Notes: generated from the letters alone by a model not told the origin. A stretch of DNA of 64,000 bases from Fimbriimonadaceae bacterium (GCA_023957775.1 JAMLGR010000007.1:121983-185982); one strand, 5' to 3'; positions 34,255 through 43,992 are shown, counted from the first letter of the stretch. Numbers and translations: made by a program.

Positions 34255-34698
34255 CTAGCGCTCAAGAATCATCTGGCGAACAAGTCCGGGCAAAGATGAT
34301 GCCAGAATCGCGACGACCCAATAGGCTGAATGGCGGAAATTACGGACTCCGCAAACTCGCATGGCGATGTATACGGTGGCGAACAGAAAGATTCCTGCCA
34401 CGTCGCAAATGACTAGGGCTTCCGCCTGATCAGATGGAGACTTGATTGCAAAAAGAACCCCCGCGATGCCCCAGAACACCAGGACGACAATCGCAAGGAA
34501 CGACGTCTCAATCGTTAGTGACCGAATGCGGACAATGCTGGCATAGGTGATCGTGACCGCACAAGCAGCAATGATTGCATAGGTACACGAAAAGCCGACA
34601 ATCACACCGATGACGGTCAGGGAGAGACTGATGCCGGTGAAGACCAATTGCGCTATGGTGAGGCTTGGACCTTCCTCCAATTCATCCTCATGTGTCAT
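34255..34698 (-). CDS. Small membrane protein, unknown function
   Basis: A 147-residue protein with an acidic N-terminus (MTHEDELEEG) and four predicted helices (LVFTGISLSLTVIGVIVGF, AIIAACAVTITYASI, FLAIVVLVFWGIAGVLF, IFLFATVYIAMRVCG). Its ATG overlaps the TGA of the upstream membrane protein (ATGA, 34695-34698), so the two are coupled and probably work together. No family recognised. Confidence 0.6.
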   Translation of the reverse strand: MTHEDELEEGPSLTIAQLVFTGISLSLTVIGVIVGFSCTYAIIAACAVTITYASIVRIRSLTIETSFLAIVVLVFWGIAGVLFAIKSPSDQAEALVICDVAGIFLFATVYIAMRVCGVRNFRHSAYWVVAILASSLPGLVRQMILER

Positions 34699-35054
34699 CG
34701 AACTTCGCTGCTGCCGTTGCTCGTTGGGTTCGTTTGAGGTTCTTCCCTTGCAGCGTCCTTCTGAAACTTGTCACCTGCCAAAAGGAGATCGCCAATTCTC
34801 GCTAGAGCAAGGGCCAACGCTGCATAGATCCCAAAGAGAGCGGTGACTGCGACGTCTATGGGTCGAATGTCGGGACGTTTTACAAGAGCGGAAATGCTAA
34901 GGCATCCCGTTAGGAGGATCAGGCCCCACAGCCAAAAGCCGACCCGCAGCCGTCTCAATCCCTGCTCCAGACTTCTCGAAATGAGTGCGCACAGGAGGAG
35001 TGTCAGCGCTACGTGGAAGAGCGCATAAGCAAGACTCCAAGTGAACCCAGTCAT
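34695..35054 (-). CDS. Small membrane protein, unknown function
   Basis: A 119-residue protein with about three helices (SLAYALFHVALTLLLCALI, VGFWLWGLILLTGCLSI, AVTALFGIYAALALALARI) and a polar, Asn/Ser-rich tail. GAGG lies before the ATG at 35054. It is coupled to the following gene. No family recognised. Confidence 0.6.
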   Translation of the reverse strand: MTGFTWSLAYALFHVALTLLLCALISRSLEQGLRRLRVGFWLWGLILLTGCLSISALVKRPDIRPIDVAVTALFGIYAALALALARIGDLLLAGDKFQKDAAREEPQTNPTSNGSSEVR

Positions 35055-35154
35055 GAAATCCTCGACCTACGATCAAGACAATAAATCAAACTGCTGCATC
35101 CATTCTACACTGGATCGTTACTGCTATTGGAGGATCTCTGGCTTCGGCACGGTG

Positions 35155-35439
35155 CTATTCCCGTCGTCTCGGCAATCCACATAGTACCAAGACGTAGCAG
35201 GATGCCAAAGTGCTTAGAACAGCCAACGCTACCAACACTCGGGCATAGGTTGGACCAGCGACCTTGAGCATGGACATACCCAAGAGGACGGGTGCGTAGA
35301 AGCCAACAACTATGTAGAGTGCTCGATCGGCTTTCGAAGCGATTCTTGCCATCCCTGATCTTGGGCGGAGTCTTGCGATGGCCACGATCGCCAAACAGAA
35401 TGTCAATGTTGCGATCATGACCGCAACGTGATCAACCAC
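35155..35439 (-). CDS. Small membrane protein, unknown function
   Basis: A 94-residue protein with three helices (VAVMIATLTFCLAIVAIARL, ALYIVVGFYAPVLLGMSML, VLVALAVLSTLASCYVLVLCGL). The GTG start at 35439 is well supported by AGGAGG seven bases upstream. No family recognised; it lies in the same strand and composition class as its neighbours. Confidence 0.6.
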   Translation of the reverse strand: MVDHVAVMIATLTFCLAIVAIARLRPRSGMARIASKADRALYIVVGFYAPVLLGMSMLKVAGPTYARVLVALAVLSTLASCYVLVLCGLPRRRE

Positions 35440-35526
35440 GCCAATCCTCCTGGTCGAGCATGCATGCCGTCAGAATGAATCTCTTTGGCGGGAGTCCATG
35501 CGTTCTCCAACGGCGCCGATCCAATT

Positions 35527-35925
35527 TCACGGTTTCTTGATCGAGCTATTGATCCTCAAGACTCGCATCTGTAGGTCGCGCAATTCTCGTTGGCCATAGA
35601 CCCAGTCCCAGTCATCGCCCCGAAACGCGGACCACACACCTGCACAAGCGACTACAACCCAGAGAAGGCCGATCGACAAGCAGATAGCCCGAATCATACC
35701 ATGGCTCTTAGGTCCGAGTACGCAGAGCAGACCAAGCAACATGAGGAAAATCAATGCGCTCGTAACGCCATAGATCCATATGAGGGCGACGCTGAAGCCG
35801 ACTACTCCGGTCACGCCTTGTTGAAGAGCGTCGCCTTGATCCATCAGCTTGATTCGAAGGGAGTTGTCGCCGCCCAGGATGAGCTTTGTCGCGAACCACC
35901 AACCCCCTCCATAGTACAGCGACAC
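35527..35925 (-). CDS. Small membrane protein, start uncertain
   Basis: A frame of 132 residues from the GTG at 35925 with three helices (VTGVVGFSVALIWIYGV, ALIFLMLLGLLCVLG, AICLSIGLLWVVVACAGV). The reading frame is open upstream to the esterase stop at 35995 and adds a plausible basic-hydrophobic N-terminus (RSIKRALQRRAGLLIAIAIFGF). However, there is no standard start codon there apart from CTG or ATT. Either the true start is non-canonical or the original 5' end was lost when the esterase gene became adjacent. Confidence 0.5.
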   Translation of the reverse strand: MSLYYGGGWWFATKLILGGDNSLRIKLMDQGDALQQGVTGVVGFSVALIWIYGVTSALIFLMLLGLLCVLGPKSHGMIRAICLSIGLLWVVVACAGVWSAFRGDDWDWVYGQRELRDLQMRVLRINSSIKKP

Positions 35926-35994
35926 CGCGAATCCGAAGATCGCGATCGCAATCAGAAGACCGGCTCTGCGTTGGAGCGCCCGCTTGATCGATCG

Positions 35995-37050
35995 TCAGGT
36001 TCTCGATGCCCCTTCTCTGTCACCCGTCATGTTCCCTGCAGGCAGCCCAACTCCTGCGAGCCCCTTCATCGTCTCCCCCATCGCCTCGCCGATCAAAGTG
36101 TAGGTCTCGGCGTTGCAGTTCCAGTGGTAGCCCTGCGCGTTGGGCGAGGCTTCGGTCGGCCGCCAGAAGGACCTCGTCCCGACGAACGCCACGTTGCCCT
36201 TGAACTCGGGGCGCTGGGCGACGGCGGCTTGGGCCGCCATCAGCGCCAGCGCGCGGGGATGCGTCTCCTCGAGCCCGCTCATGCCGGTCTCCGCGATGAC
36301 GAAAGGCAGCTTGGGGGCGCCGAGATCCTTGCGCATGTCCTGGATGAAGTGCGCCATGTTGCTCTCGTATTCGGCCGTGAACGGCTCGCTGATGCGGTCG
36401 TTCCAGCCCTGGTGCCACGCGACCCCCGACAGCACGTAGCGGCCGTCGCTGCCCGGAACCAACTCCTGGACCCTCGTAAGCGCGCTCTTCACGAGCGACA
36501 CCGTCTGCCGGTAGTAGTGGCCCACGATCTCCGGGTTCTGGGCGATGGCCGCGTCGGTCTTCTCGCCGAGGGAGTACGGCACCTTGCCGGCGCTGGGCGG
36601 GCGGAAGTCCACGCCTAGGCTCTTGCCGCCCCAGGCGCACTTGATCAGCAGCACCGGCTCGTCGTACGCGTCGCCCACGACCCAACCGAAGCCGAGCTCG
36701 GGGCCGATCAGATTCTCGTTCGCGCCGTAGCCCGCGGCGAGCGGCCCCTTCCGATCGAGATAGTCGATCCACACATCGTCCCGCCTGCGCCACTGCCCGT
36801 CCGGGCCGAGGAACTTCGAGAACCGCTTCGCCGTCGCGGGGTCGTGCGCCAAGAACTCTAGGGACCCCTTGCCCTCGTTGCGCTTGGGGTCCGCGGACAC
36901 GAAGCCGTGCCCCTCCATGTTCGACTGTCCGGCGAGGATGAACACGCGCACGGGCTTTGGCGCGACCTGCCCCGCGGCCCACGCCGCCGAGAGCAGAACG
37001 GCGCTGGCTGCGAACGAGCGCAGGCGAGGCGAAACGGCGTGGATCTGCAT
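35995..37050 (-). CDS. Secreted sialate O-acetylesterase-family (SASA) protein
   Basis: A 351-residue protein with a signal peptide (RSFAASAVLLSAAWAAGQ). The SASA/SGNH fold shows the nucleophile Ser in VFILAGQSNMEGHG, the oxyanion region in IKCAWGGKSLG, and the VAWHQGWNDR motif. Family members remove acetyl groups from sialic acids or plant polysaccharides. Together with the SGNH-sialidase fusion and glycosidases it supports degradation of acetylated glycans. A TAGAAT box lies exactly six bases before the ATG. Confidence 0.88.
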   Translation of the reverse strand: MQIHAVSPRLRSFAASAVLLSAAWAAGQVAPKPVRVFILAGQSNMEGHGFVSADPKRNEGKGSLEFLAHDPATAKRFSKFLGPDGQWRRRDDVWIDYLDRKGPLAAGYGANENLIGPELGFGWVVGDAYDEPVLLIKCAWGGKSLGVDFRPPSAGKVPYSLGEKTDAAIAQNPEIVGHYYRQTVSLVKSALTRVQELVPGSDGRYVLSGVAWHQGWNDRISEPFTAEYESNMAHFIQDMRKDLGAPKLPFVIAETGMSGLEETHPRALALMAAQAAVAQRPEFKGNVAFVGTRSFWRPTEASPNAQGYHWNCNAETYTLIGEAMGETMKGLAGVGLPAGNMTGDREGASRT

Positions 37051-37056
37051 GGGATG

Positions 37057-37062
37057 ATTCTA
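37057..37062 (-). promoter_or_regulatory. TAnnnT box, leaderless-type promoter of the esterase gene
   Basis: On the minus strand TAGAAT, six bases, then ATG at 37050. No Shine-Dalgarno. Confidence 0.5.
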
Positions 37063-37137
37063 AACCAGGTTTCGCCCCTGTGCACGCGAGCGGTCGATGC
37101 GGTTCCGCCGTCGTGGAGCGGGTCGTGCCCCCGCGCT

Positions 37138-38808
37138 TTACCCCGAGCCGACCACGCGGATGCCGGGGGCCGGCACGTAGTAGCCCTCGAGATGGAGCCT
37201 CGCCGGGCTGCTTCGGAGGGCCGGGGGCACCGCGAATTCGAACACCCGCGACTCACCATGCCGCAACCAAAGGCCACCACGTTCGACGGGCTCCCTTGCG
37301 GGCACCTGGTGCCAGGTTCCGTCCGGTCCAAGGACCTCCAAAGTCAGCTCGCGAAGGAGGGTCGCCTCGGCCTCCCTCTCCCGGACCGCGATCTTTTCCG
37401 GCGCGAACGCCAAATCGTACACCTCTCGGGCCGCACCAGCGAGACCCACGCGCCCGACCAGCACCCGACCCTTCTCAAGCCAGATCCCGCGCTCCGCGTC
37501 CCAGATCGAGACGAACGGACAACTGCCGAATCCTTCGGCCGTCGTGTAACTGAGAGACTGCGACTTGGCGCGCGCGGCCGTCGAAGCCAAGGCGTCCACC
37601 TTGAACGAGGCAAGACGGAACGAGGGTCCGTAGACGAAATCCTGCTTCACGAGCGGATCCCTCCACGCTCGAAACGCAATGGATCGCAAGGTCGCGTCCT
37701 TGATCGCGGTCTTGGTCTCGTCCACGTAAAACTCGAGGCCTTTCTTCTTCGTGGTGAATTCGGCCAAGAACTTCTGCACGGCGTTGCGGTTGGGTTTCGC
37801 GGCGATGTAGTCCAGCGTGTCGTCGCCCGAGGCGTACTCGTAGTCGCTGTAGGAGAACGCGATGCGCAGCGGCACGACGAGGCGCCCCCCCGCCGGCACG
37901 ATGCTGGCCGACGCCCAGCCGAGGTCCTTCGTCGCCGCGCTCAGCGCCCGGTCGTCGCTCGAGGCCAGGCGCAGTTTGGAAGACGTGCCAGCCCCACCGC
38001 GGAAGCCGCTGAACTTGAGCGGATGCCCGGAGTTGTTCTCCAGCACGGCGACGCTCAGGTTCACGTATCTCGGCAGCGCCTCGTCGTAGAGGCTCGCCCC
38101 CTCGGAGCAACCTCCGATCTCGACCTGGTGGCACTGGATGAGGAATCCGAACGGCAAGGGTCCTGCGGCCACGTACTTCATGAGCTCGAGCTGCTTGGCG
38201 TCCACGGCGGCCCCCTCGGGCACGGGGAAGAGCGAGCCCGCGTCCGACGACCGCCAGAAGATCGCGCGTCCGAACTTGCCCTCGTCGTAGGTCGCGGTGA
38301 CCGCGAGCCGCCATTCCGACCCACCCGCGAGGATTTGCTTGAGGTCCTTTGCCACGACCTTCTCGGATGGGAACAGACCTGCGCCTTGGAACGAGTCTCC
38401 CACGAAGAACGGTTTGCCGAGGAACGGTTTGGATGGGACGGTACGGCCCGTTCCCTCCTCCTCGTTCGATCCGAACAACCCGGCGTCCCCGAATTCGTCG
38501 GTTGCGAACTTGGTGGAGAAGCGATTCGCGAGGTCCGCAAGACGCGCGTACGTCGCGTTTTTCATTACGGTGGCCGGTCCGCCCAGATCCTCCCCAAGGC
38601 TCTCAGGGTAGCGGAGAGCGAAGTCGATCGCCGCGCCACGCAGCGTGTAGGTGCGCAGTCGCCACGCCGGCCCGGCCTGGGCGGCCGCGGCCGCGCCGCC
38701 GGCGCGGATCGGTGGGACGAGCAGGGCGAGGGTCGCGGCGACACAGAGGAGCGCCACCGTACCCAGTCTGGCCCGCAGTCCGACACTATGGGGTTGTTGA
38801 TTCGTCAT
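37138..38808 (-). CDS. Secreted protein of unknown function, divergent from the CHAT-TPR gene
   Basis: A 556-residue protein. The ATG at 38808 gives an N-terminal hydrophobic signal (LGTVALLCVAATLALLVPPI). The rest is a long mixed alpha/beta region without recognised domains. Recurrent features are FALRYPESLGEDLGG, FKVDALASTAARAKSQ and a C-terminal beta domain (VLGPDGTWHQVPAREPVERGGLWL). Two halves may be beta-sandwich-like. Only 81 bp separate it from the divergent CHAT gene, so shared control is likely, linking it to the protease pair next door. Confidence 0.7.
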   Translation of the reverse strand: MTNQQPHSVGLRARLGTVALLCVAATLALLVPPIRAGGAAAAAQAGPAWRLRTYTLRGAAIDFALRYPESLGEDLGGPATVMKNATYARLADLANRFSTKFATDEFGDAGLFGSNEEEGTGRTVPSKPFLGKPFFVGDSFQGAGLFPSEKVVAKDLKQILAGGSEWRLAVTATYDEGKFGRAIFWRSSDAGSLFPVPEGAAVDAKQLELMKYVAAGPLPFGFLIQCHQVEIGGCSEGASLYDEALPRYVNLSVAVLENNSGHPLKFSGFRGGAGTSSKLRLASSDDRALSAATKDLGWASASIVPAGGRLVVPLRIAFSYSDYEYASGDDTLDYIAAKPNRNAVQKFLAEFTTKKKGLEFYVDETKTAIKDATLRSIAFRAWRDPLVKQDFVYGPSFRLASFKVDALASTAARAKSQSLSYTTAEGFGSCPFVSIWDAERGIWLEKGRVLVGRVGLAGAAREVYDLAFAPEKIAVREREAEATLLRELTLEVLGPDGTWHQVPAREPVERGGLWLRHGESRVFEFAVPPALRSSPARLHLEGYYVPAPGIRVVGSG

Positions 38809-38889
38809 TGGGTTGATCCGAAGCACTGCTAGAATCCGCTGGTAACAACCGAATTGTAGTAGAAATCCGCCGAATAGAGGTCTCAAGAA

Positions 38890-41637
38890 GTGTCGCCGCG
38901 CCCCGTTCGATATCGGTTGCTCCTCCTGGTCGCCGCAGGGCTCATGTGTTGTGCGCTCGGGATCGGGCGGAGCCAGGAGCCGCAGGGGCCCACCGCGCGG
39001 ATTCAGGGGATGCTCGACGCAGCCATGGCTCTCGCCGACGCCAAGGCCAAGCTCGCCGCGCTCGATTCGGCCGTTCGGGCCGCCCGCTCCTCCGGCGACC
39101 GCTACGGCGAGGCCGACGGCGCCTTCTACTCCGGACAGGCGCTCAAGGGCCTCTACCTATGGAAGCGGGCCGCGGTCTCCTTCGACCGCGCGGCCACTCT
39201 GTACCGGGCGATCGGTGCGAAAAGGGACCTCGGCGTGGCCCTCCACGAGCTGGGCGTCGCGTACGACTTCGGCGGGGATCGGCCACTCGCCGTCCAGGCG
39301 TTCCGGGACGCTCTGGCCGCCGAGGAAGCCGCAGCCGACGTGCGTGGTCGGGGCGCCACGTTGCTGGCGTTGGGCAAGGTCTACGACGACCTCGGCCAAA
39401 GATCGGATGCGTTCGACGCCTGTCGGAAGGCGCTCGCTTTGTTTGAAGCGCGAGAGCCCCAAGGCCGTGCCGCCGCCCTGAACGCGCTCGGCAAGCTTCA
39501 CGAGGAGCTCGGCCAACGGCCCGAGGCGCTCTCCCACTACCAGCAGGCGCTGGAGCTGTTCCAGCGGGCAGCCGACTCCCGCGGGCGTGCCCAAACGCTC
39601 ACGAACATGGGGGTCACGGTCGACAACATGGGCGATCCATCCCGCGCGATCGGGCTCTACGAGGATGCCCTTTCCCTGTGGGGTTCGGATCGTTCGGGCA
39701 TGGCCGCCACCCTGAACGATCTTGGAAAGGCCCACAAGGAGTTGGGGCGGCTCGACGAGGCGCTCGGGTACTACGAGCGCGCATTGGCGGGTCGGCGGGA
39801 GATTGGGGACCGCCAAGGCGAGGCGATCACGCTCAACAACATCGGGCGTGTCCACGTCGAGATGGGACACCCTGAACGGGCGCTCGACCTCTACTCGGCG
39901 GCCTTGCGCCTGGAGCGCGAGGTGGGGCATCGGGAGGCGGAGGCGATCACCCTGCGCAACACGGCCTACGCCCTCCACGCGCTGAAACAGCCCCGTCTCG
40001 CCGTCGCGAACGCCAAAATGAGCGTCGCTCGGTTCCAAGACCTCCGAGCCGACCTGAAAGCGCTCGATCCGACGTTTAGACGATCCTACGCGGCCGAGGT
40101 GGAGCCTGCATACCGGTTCTTGGCCGAACGGCTCATCGATCTGGGAAGGCTCGCCGAGGCCGAGGAGGTCCTGGGCCTCCTCAAGGACGCCGAGTACTTC
40201 CAGTTCACGCGCGCCGGCAAGGGGGAGAAGATCGATCTCACGCCCCGGGAGGCGGCGTGGCAGGCCCAGTACGAAGCGCTGGGCAACGCGTTGGCGCGCG
40301 AAGCGACCGAGTACGACGCCCTGGTGCAGCTTGCCAAGACGGACACGCTGACGGAAGAGCAGGTCCGGCGGAAGGCAGACCTTTCCGATCGGCTCTCCGC
40401 GGCCCGGGTCACGTTTGCCACGTTCCTGAAGGAGGCCCAGCAGGAGTTCGCGGCTGCCGGCGCCGACGACGAGCGCTTGACGGCCCTGCGCACCAGCACC
40501 GAACTCGCCCGCGTCGTGAAGGAACTCCCGGGCCGCCCCGCGGCGGTCTACACGCTCGTCACCCAGGACGCCGTGCGGCTGATCCTCACGTTGCCGCGCC
40601 TGACCGAGCTGAAGGACGGCCAGTCGTCCAAAATCCCGTTTGCCGAACTGAGCCGGAAGGTCGCGCGCTTCCGCACCGCGTTGACCTCGCCCTCCTGCGA
40701 TCCCCTACCTTTGGCCGGGGAGTTGTACGACCTTCTCGTACGACCGATCGAGGGGGAGCTGCGCGACGCCCAGGTCGAGAGCCTGCTCTGGTCGCTCGAC
40801 GGGCCCCTCCGGTATCTCCCGATCGGAGCACTCTACGACCGCGACACTCGGCAGTTCCTCTTTCAGAAGTTCCCCTGCAGCCTCTTCACACCCTCGAAAC
40901 TGCTGGGCATGATGCGCGAACCCGGCGCGAACCCCTCGGCCGTCGGGTTCGGGGTCACCGAACCCCACGACGTGGGCGAGGTCCACTTCGATGGATTGGC
41001 CGGCGTGGGAACCGAGCTGGCGACGCTCAACCGGCTGTTCGGGGCGTCGGTCTACCTCGACGCCGCCTTCACGGAGGACTCGCTGAAGAACGCCCTCGAG
41101 AAGTCTCCGCAGATCGTCCACGTGGCGACCCACTTTCAGTTGAAGCCTGGCGACGCCTCGGCGTCGTTCGTGCTGTTGGGGGACGGCAAACCCCTCGCGG
41201 TGACCGCGTTCGCGAAGTGGATGCAAGGCGCCCTCGACGGGGTGTCCCTTTTCGTCTTGTCCGCGTGCGACACCGCCACTCCGGTCGACGATGAAGCGGA
41301 CGGTGGCGAACTGGAGAGTTTCGCTCGCGTGGCGCAGGAAAACGGAGCCGACGCCGTGCTGGCCACCCTCTGGCCGGTCAACGACGCGAGCACGAGTCTC
41401 CTGATGGCGAAGTTCTACGAACTGCGGTCTCGGATGTCCAAGCTCGAAGCGTTACGGCAGGCTCAGGCGTGGCTGATGGGAGCATCGCCCGGGGTCCTTT
41501 CCGGAGCGGTGCCCCAGCGGGCGGGCTACGCCACACGCGTCGACGACACCCTCCCGAAGTACACGCCCGACCCCGAGCATCCGTTCGCCCACCCCTACTA
41601 CTGGGCGCCTTTCGTGCTGACTGGCAACCCCCGCTGA
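38890..41637 (+). CDS. Secreted TPR-CHAT protease
   Basis: A 915-residue protein. A signal (LLLLVAAGLMCCALGIGRSQ) is followed by about eight to ten tetratricopeptide repeats (residues 40-390, for example GAFYSGQALKGLYLWKRAAVSFDRA), then a helical linker. A C-terminal CHAT domain (about 640-915) has the catalytic His748 in VHVATHF and Cys793 in LSACDTA, followed by GADAVLATLWPVND and a terminal HPYYWAPFVLTG. CHAT domains are caspase-like cysteine proteases of clan CD; export is unusual for CHAT proteins of defence systems. AGAGG eight bases before the GTG serves as ribosome site. It overlaps the convergent caspase gene by 40 bp. Confidence 0.9.
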   Translation: MSPRPVRYRLLLLVAAGLMCCALGIGRSQEPQGPTARIQGMLDAAMALADAKAKLAALDSAVRAARSSGDRYGEADGAFYSGQALKGLYLWKRAAVSFDRAATLYRAIGAKRDLGVALHELGVAYDFGGDRPLAVQAFRDALAAEEAAADVRGRGATLLALGKVYDDLGQRSDAFDACRKALALFEAREPQGRAAALNALGKLHEELGQRPEALSHYQQALELFQRAADSRGRAQTLTNMGVTVDNMGDPSRAIGLYEDALSLWGSDRSGMAATLNDLGKAHKELGRLDEALGYYERALAGRREIGDRQGEAITLNNIGRVHVEMGHPERALDLYSAALRLEREVGHREAEAITLRNTAYALHALKQPRLAVANAKMSVARFQDLRADLKALDPTFRRSYAAEVEPAYRFLAERLIDLGRLAEAEEVLGLLKDAEYFQFTRAGKGEKIDLTPREAAWQAQYEALGNALAREATEYDALVQLAKTDTLTEEQVRRKADLSDRLSAARVTFATFLKEAQQEFAAAGADDERLTALRTSTELARVVKELPGRPAAVYTLVTQDAVRLILTLPRLTELKDGQSSKIPFAELSRKVARFRTALTSPSCDPLPLAGELYDLLVRPIEGELRDAQVESLLWSLDGPLRYLPIGALYDRDTRQFLFQKFPCSLFTPSKLLGMMREPGANPSAVGFGVTEPHDVGEVHFDGLAGVGTELATLNRLFGASVYLDAAFTEDSLKNALEKSPQIVHVATHFQLKPGDASASFVLLGDGKPLAVTAFAKWMQGALDGVSLFVLSACDTATPVDDEADGGELESFARVAQENGADAVLATLWPVNDASTSLLMAKFYELRSRMSKLEALRQAQAWLMGASPGVLSGAVPQRAGYATRVDDTLPKYTPDPEHPFAHPYYWAPFVLTGNPR

Positions 41638-43733
41638 TACCCGGCGCGATTCACCCGGGCGCCTGGAGCACCCTTGACGATCACCACCTCGTCGGCGACC
41701 GACCATTCGGCGGGAGGGTGCCCCGAATCCGAGCGTCGCGACACCGGCCGGTTGTCCGCGTAAGCCTCGAGCAGCCTGCCGAGGCGGGAGGTCCCACCTC
41801 TTCGACTGGGGTCTGTGAGCACGCCGAAGTCCACGACCTCTTCGGTGGCGAACAGCTTGAAGAGTTCGGGGCCAACCCCGTCCTCTTTCGAATCGACATA
41901 GAGCGCCAGCAAGGCGCCGGGCACGCTTCCGTCGACCAGGTCCTGGTTGCGTCCGAGGTACCGCCAAAGGCCGTCGGGCCGGATGCGTCGAAGTTCGCGC
42001 ACGCTCTCGGCAGGATCGGGCCAGATCTGCCCCACATGCTGTCCCGCGGGCGGTCGGGCATTCGGCGAGACGAAGAGGAGCGTCAGGTAGGGCATGGGCG
42101 ATCCCGCCGGCGCCGTCGCGCGCACTTTGACGGCGAACCGGTCGCTCGGCCCGAGTTCGGCGGCCGGGGGCAGCTCCTCGCCCAGCTCGACCACTCGACC
42201 GTCGCTCACCCGCGCGCGGACGAACCGCATCTCCAACGCCACGCGCGGCGCCTCCGAAGGGCCGAGCCGCGCCACGGCGAGCTTCCTTGCCTGAACGCGG
42301 ACGGCCTCCGCAAGTTGCGCCGCCGCTTCTGCCGAGCCGGTCGAGCTTGGGAACGAGGCCACCGGCTTGCCGGCCGCGTTCTGCAAAACCCAGTCTCCGC
42401 CGGCGGAGGGGCGGACCACTGCGAGGTCGAAGTCCTCGCCGGACGTGAAAGCCACCGTGGGGATGCCGCGCAGGGTCTCGAGCAGCGGGGCGGCCTGCGG
42501 GTCGGAGGCGAGGCTGGAAGCGCGGACGCGAAGGCGGCCGTCGGGACTCCCGTCGAGTACGACCGCGGATGCGCCGTTCAGGTCGACCAGCCCGCGCTTG
42601 AGACCCTTGGCCGACTCCGGGCTCAGCTTGAGGAGTGCGCGGGTCGACTCGGCGCGCGCCACGGTGGCCGTCCACGGAGGGGGTTGGCCGAAGGTGACCG
42701 TGCCCGGAGGGTAAAGGCCCACCACGAATCCATCCTGGATCCCCAACGAGGTGCCCGCGTGCATGACCAGCCCGTCTTCCTCGAGGAATACGGGCACCGA
42801 GGGCGGTTCGGCCGAGTAGGCGTCCCCAAACACGATGCGCTCGCGCGGCCCCTCGAGTTGGGGATCCTGTCTCGCTGGAACCTGCGCCCAGGCCATCCTG
42901 GACTGGATGTCCCGAAACAGGGCGCCATAGGTGTGCGAGGGTCGGTCCGCGCCAAGGGCCCCGACCAGAGCCTGGGTCATGAATCCTCCCCTCGAGTCCT
43001 CCCACGCCGTCTGGTCCGCCCGGGCCGCGGAGAGGCAGACGACCCCCTGCAGGGCGGGCCCTTCGAGGATTTGCTCCGACGATGCTTGCCCGCTCCGGGT
43101 CGGGCTGCGGGAAAGGAAGCGTTCCACGGCGGGATTGGAGACACCCCGTGCACGGCACGCCCCCCGCGTGAGGCTGCCCGAGTGGCAGCAGTCGAACGTG
43201 AGGGTGACGTTGGAGACGCCCTTGGCCCGAAGCGCGTCGAGCAGGCGGCCGATTTCGGGACCGGTAATGAGCGAGTCGGGATCGACGTCTCCGACGTGGT
43301 TGCCCTTTGCGTCGTCGCGTGCCACCAGGCGGACGTCGATGGGGACGATCGCCTGCGACAGGCCCGTGGGTTTCGAGGGATCGGGAATCTGGGTGCCGTG
43401 GCCCGCATAGCCGAAATAGAGCACGTCGCCCGGTTGGGCGGGTTCGACGAGGTGCTTCCGGAATGCGGCCAAGATCGCGCTTTTCGTGGTCTCGGACGGA
43501 GTGTTCAGGAGACGGATCTGTTCCTCGGGAACCTTCCAACGGGTTTCGAGGATTTCCGCGATCCGCGCCACGTCCTTGTCTCCCCTCAGGGGGCCGAAGC
43601 GCCCACCCGTGTACGGTCCGATGCCGACGAGGAGGACGCGGAAGCGCGGCGGGTCCGTCGGCGTGGGGCCCGGGGCGGCGCCCAGCGCGAACAACAGGGA
43701 GAGAATCCAAGGTGCGAGGCGTGTCCTTCTCAT
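41598..43733 (-). CDS. Secreted caspase-family (C14) protease
   Basis: A 711-residue protein with a signal peptide (MRRTRLAPWILSLLFALGAAPG). The metacaspase-type p20 domain at residues 30-290 has VLLVGIGPYTGG, catalytic His112 in YFGYAGHGTQ and Cys183 in TFDCCHSGS, then GVVCLSAARADQ and RGGFMTQALVGAL. The C-terminal 400 residues are a long beta-rich region with a DUF4384-like feel (GPSDRFAVKVRATAPAGSPMPYLTLLFVSPN, IRPDGLWRYLG), as often follows caspase domains in bacteria. It converges with the CHAT-TPR gene, giving two clan-CD proteases side by side, both exported. Confidence 0.88.
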   Translation of the reverse strand: MRRTRLAPWILSLLFALGAAPGPTPTDPPRFRVLLVGIGPYTGGRFGPLRGDKDVARIAEILETRWKVPEEQIRLLNTPSETTKSAILAAFRKHLVEPAQPGDVLYFGYAGHGTQIPDPSKPTGLSQAIVPIDVRLVARDDAKGNHVGDVDPDSLITGPEIGRLLDALRAKGVSNVTLTFDCCHSGSLTRGACRARGVSNPAVERFLSRSPTRSGQASSEQILEGPALQGVVCLSAARADQTAWEDSRGGFMTQALVGALGADRPSHTYGALFRDIQSRMAWAQVPARQDPQLEGPRERIVFGDAYSAEPPSVPVFLEEDGLVMHAGTSLGIQDGFVVGLYPPGTVTFGQPPPWTATVARAESTRALLKLSPESAKGLKRGLVDLNGASAVVLDGSPDGRLRVRASSLASDPQAAPLLETLRGIPTVAFTSGEDFDLAVVRPSAGGDWVLQNAAGKPVASFPSSTGSAEAAAQLAEAVRVQARKLAVARLGPSEAPRVALEMRFVRARVSDGRVVELGEELPPAAELGPSDRFAVKVRATAPAGSPMPYLTLLFVSPNARPPAGQHVGQIWPDPAESVRELRRIRPDGLWRYLGRNQDLVDGSVPGALLALYVDSKEDGVGPELFKLFATEEVVDFGVLTDPSRRGGTSRLGRLLEAYADNRPVSRRSDSGHPPAEWSVADEVVIVKGAPGARVNRAGYQRGLPVSTKGAQ

Positions 43734-43992
43734 GGCGGCGGCGGCGCGGTTCGCCCGTTCCCAACACGAACCTCAATCGCGCCCAAGCTCTGGATCATAG
43801 ACGGGCCAACCGGGTGCCGAGTGTCGAGGTCTTCGGTCCCGTACATGGCGTCATCGCGCCTTCTCCGCCGGGCGGCTGCTGTTCTCCGTGCCGCATCCAT
43901 GAAGGCCTGGCCGCGAACGCCTGGAGCATCAGCCGCCGCCCAAGGGCGGGTCGTTCTCAGCCGCCCACCTGGCCGGGCCGGTGTTCGCGCTA

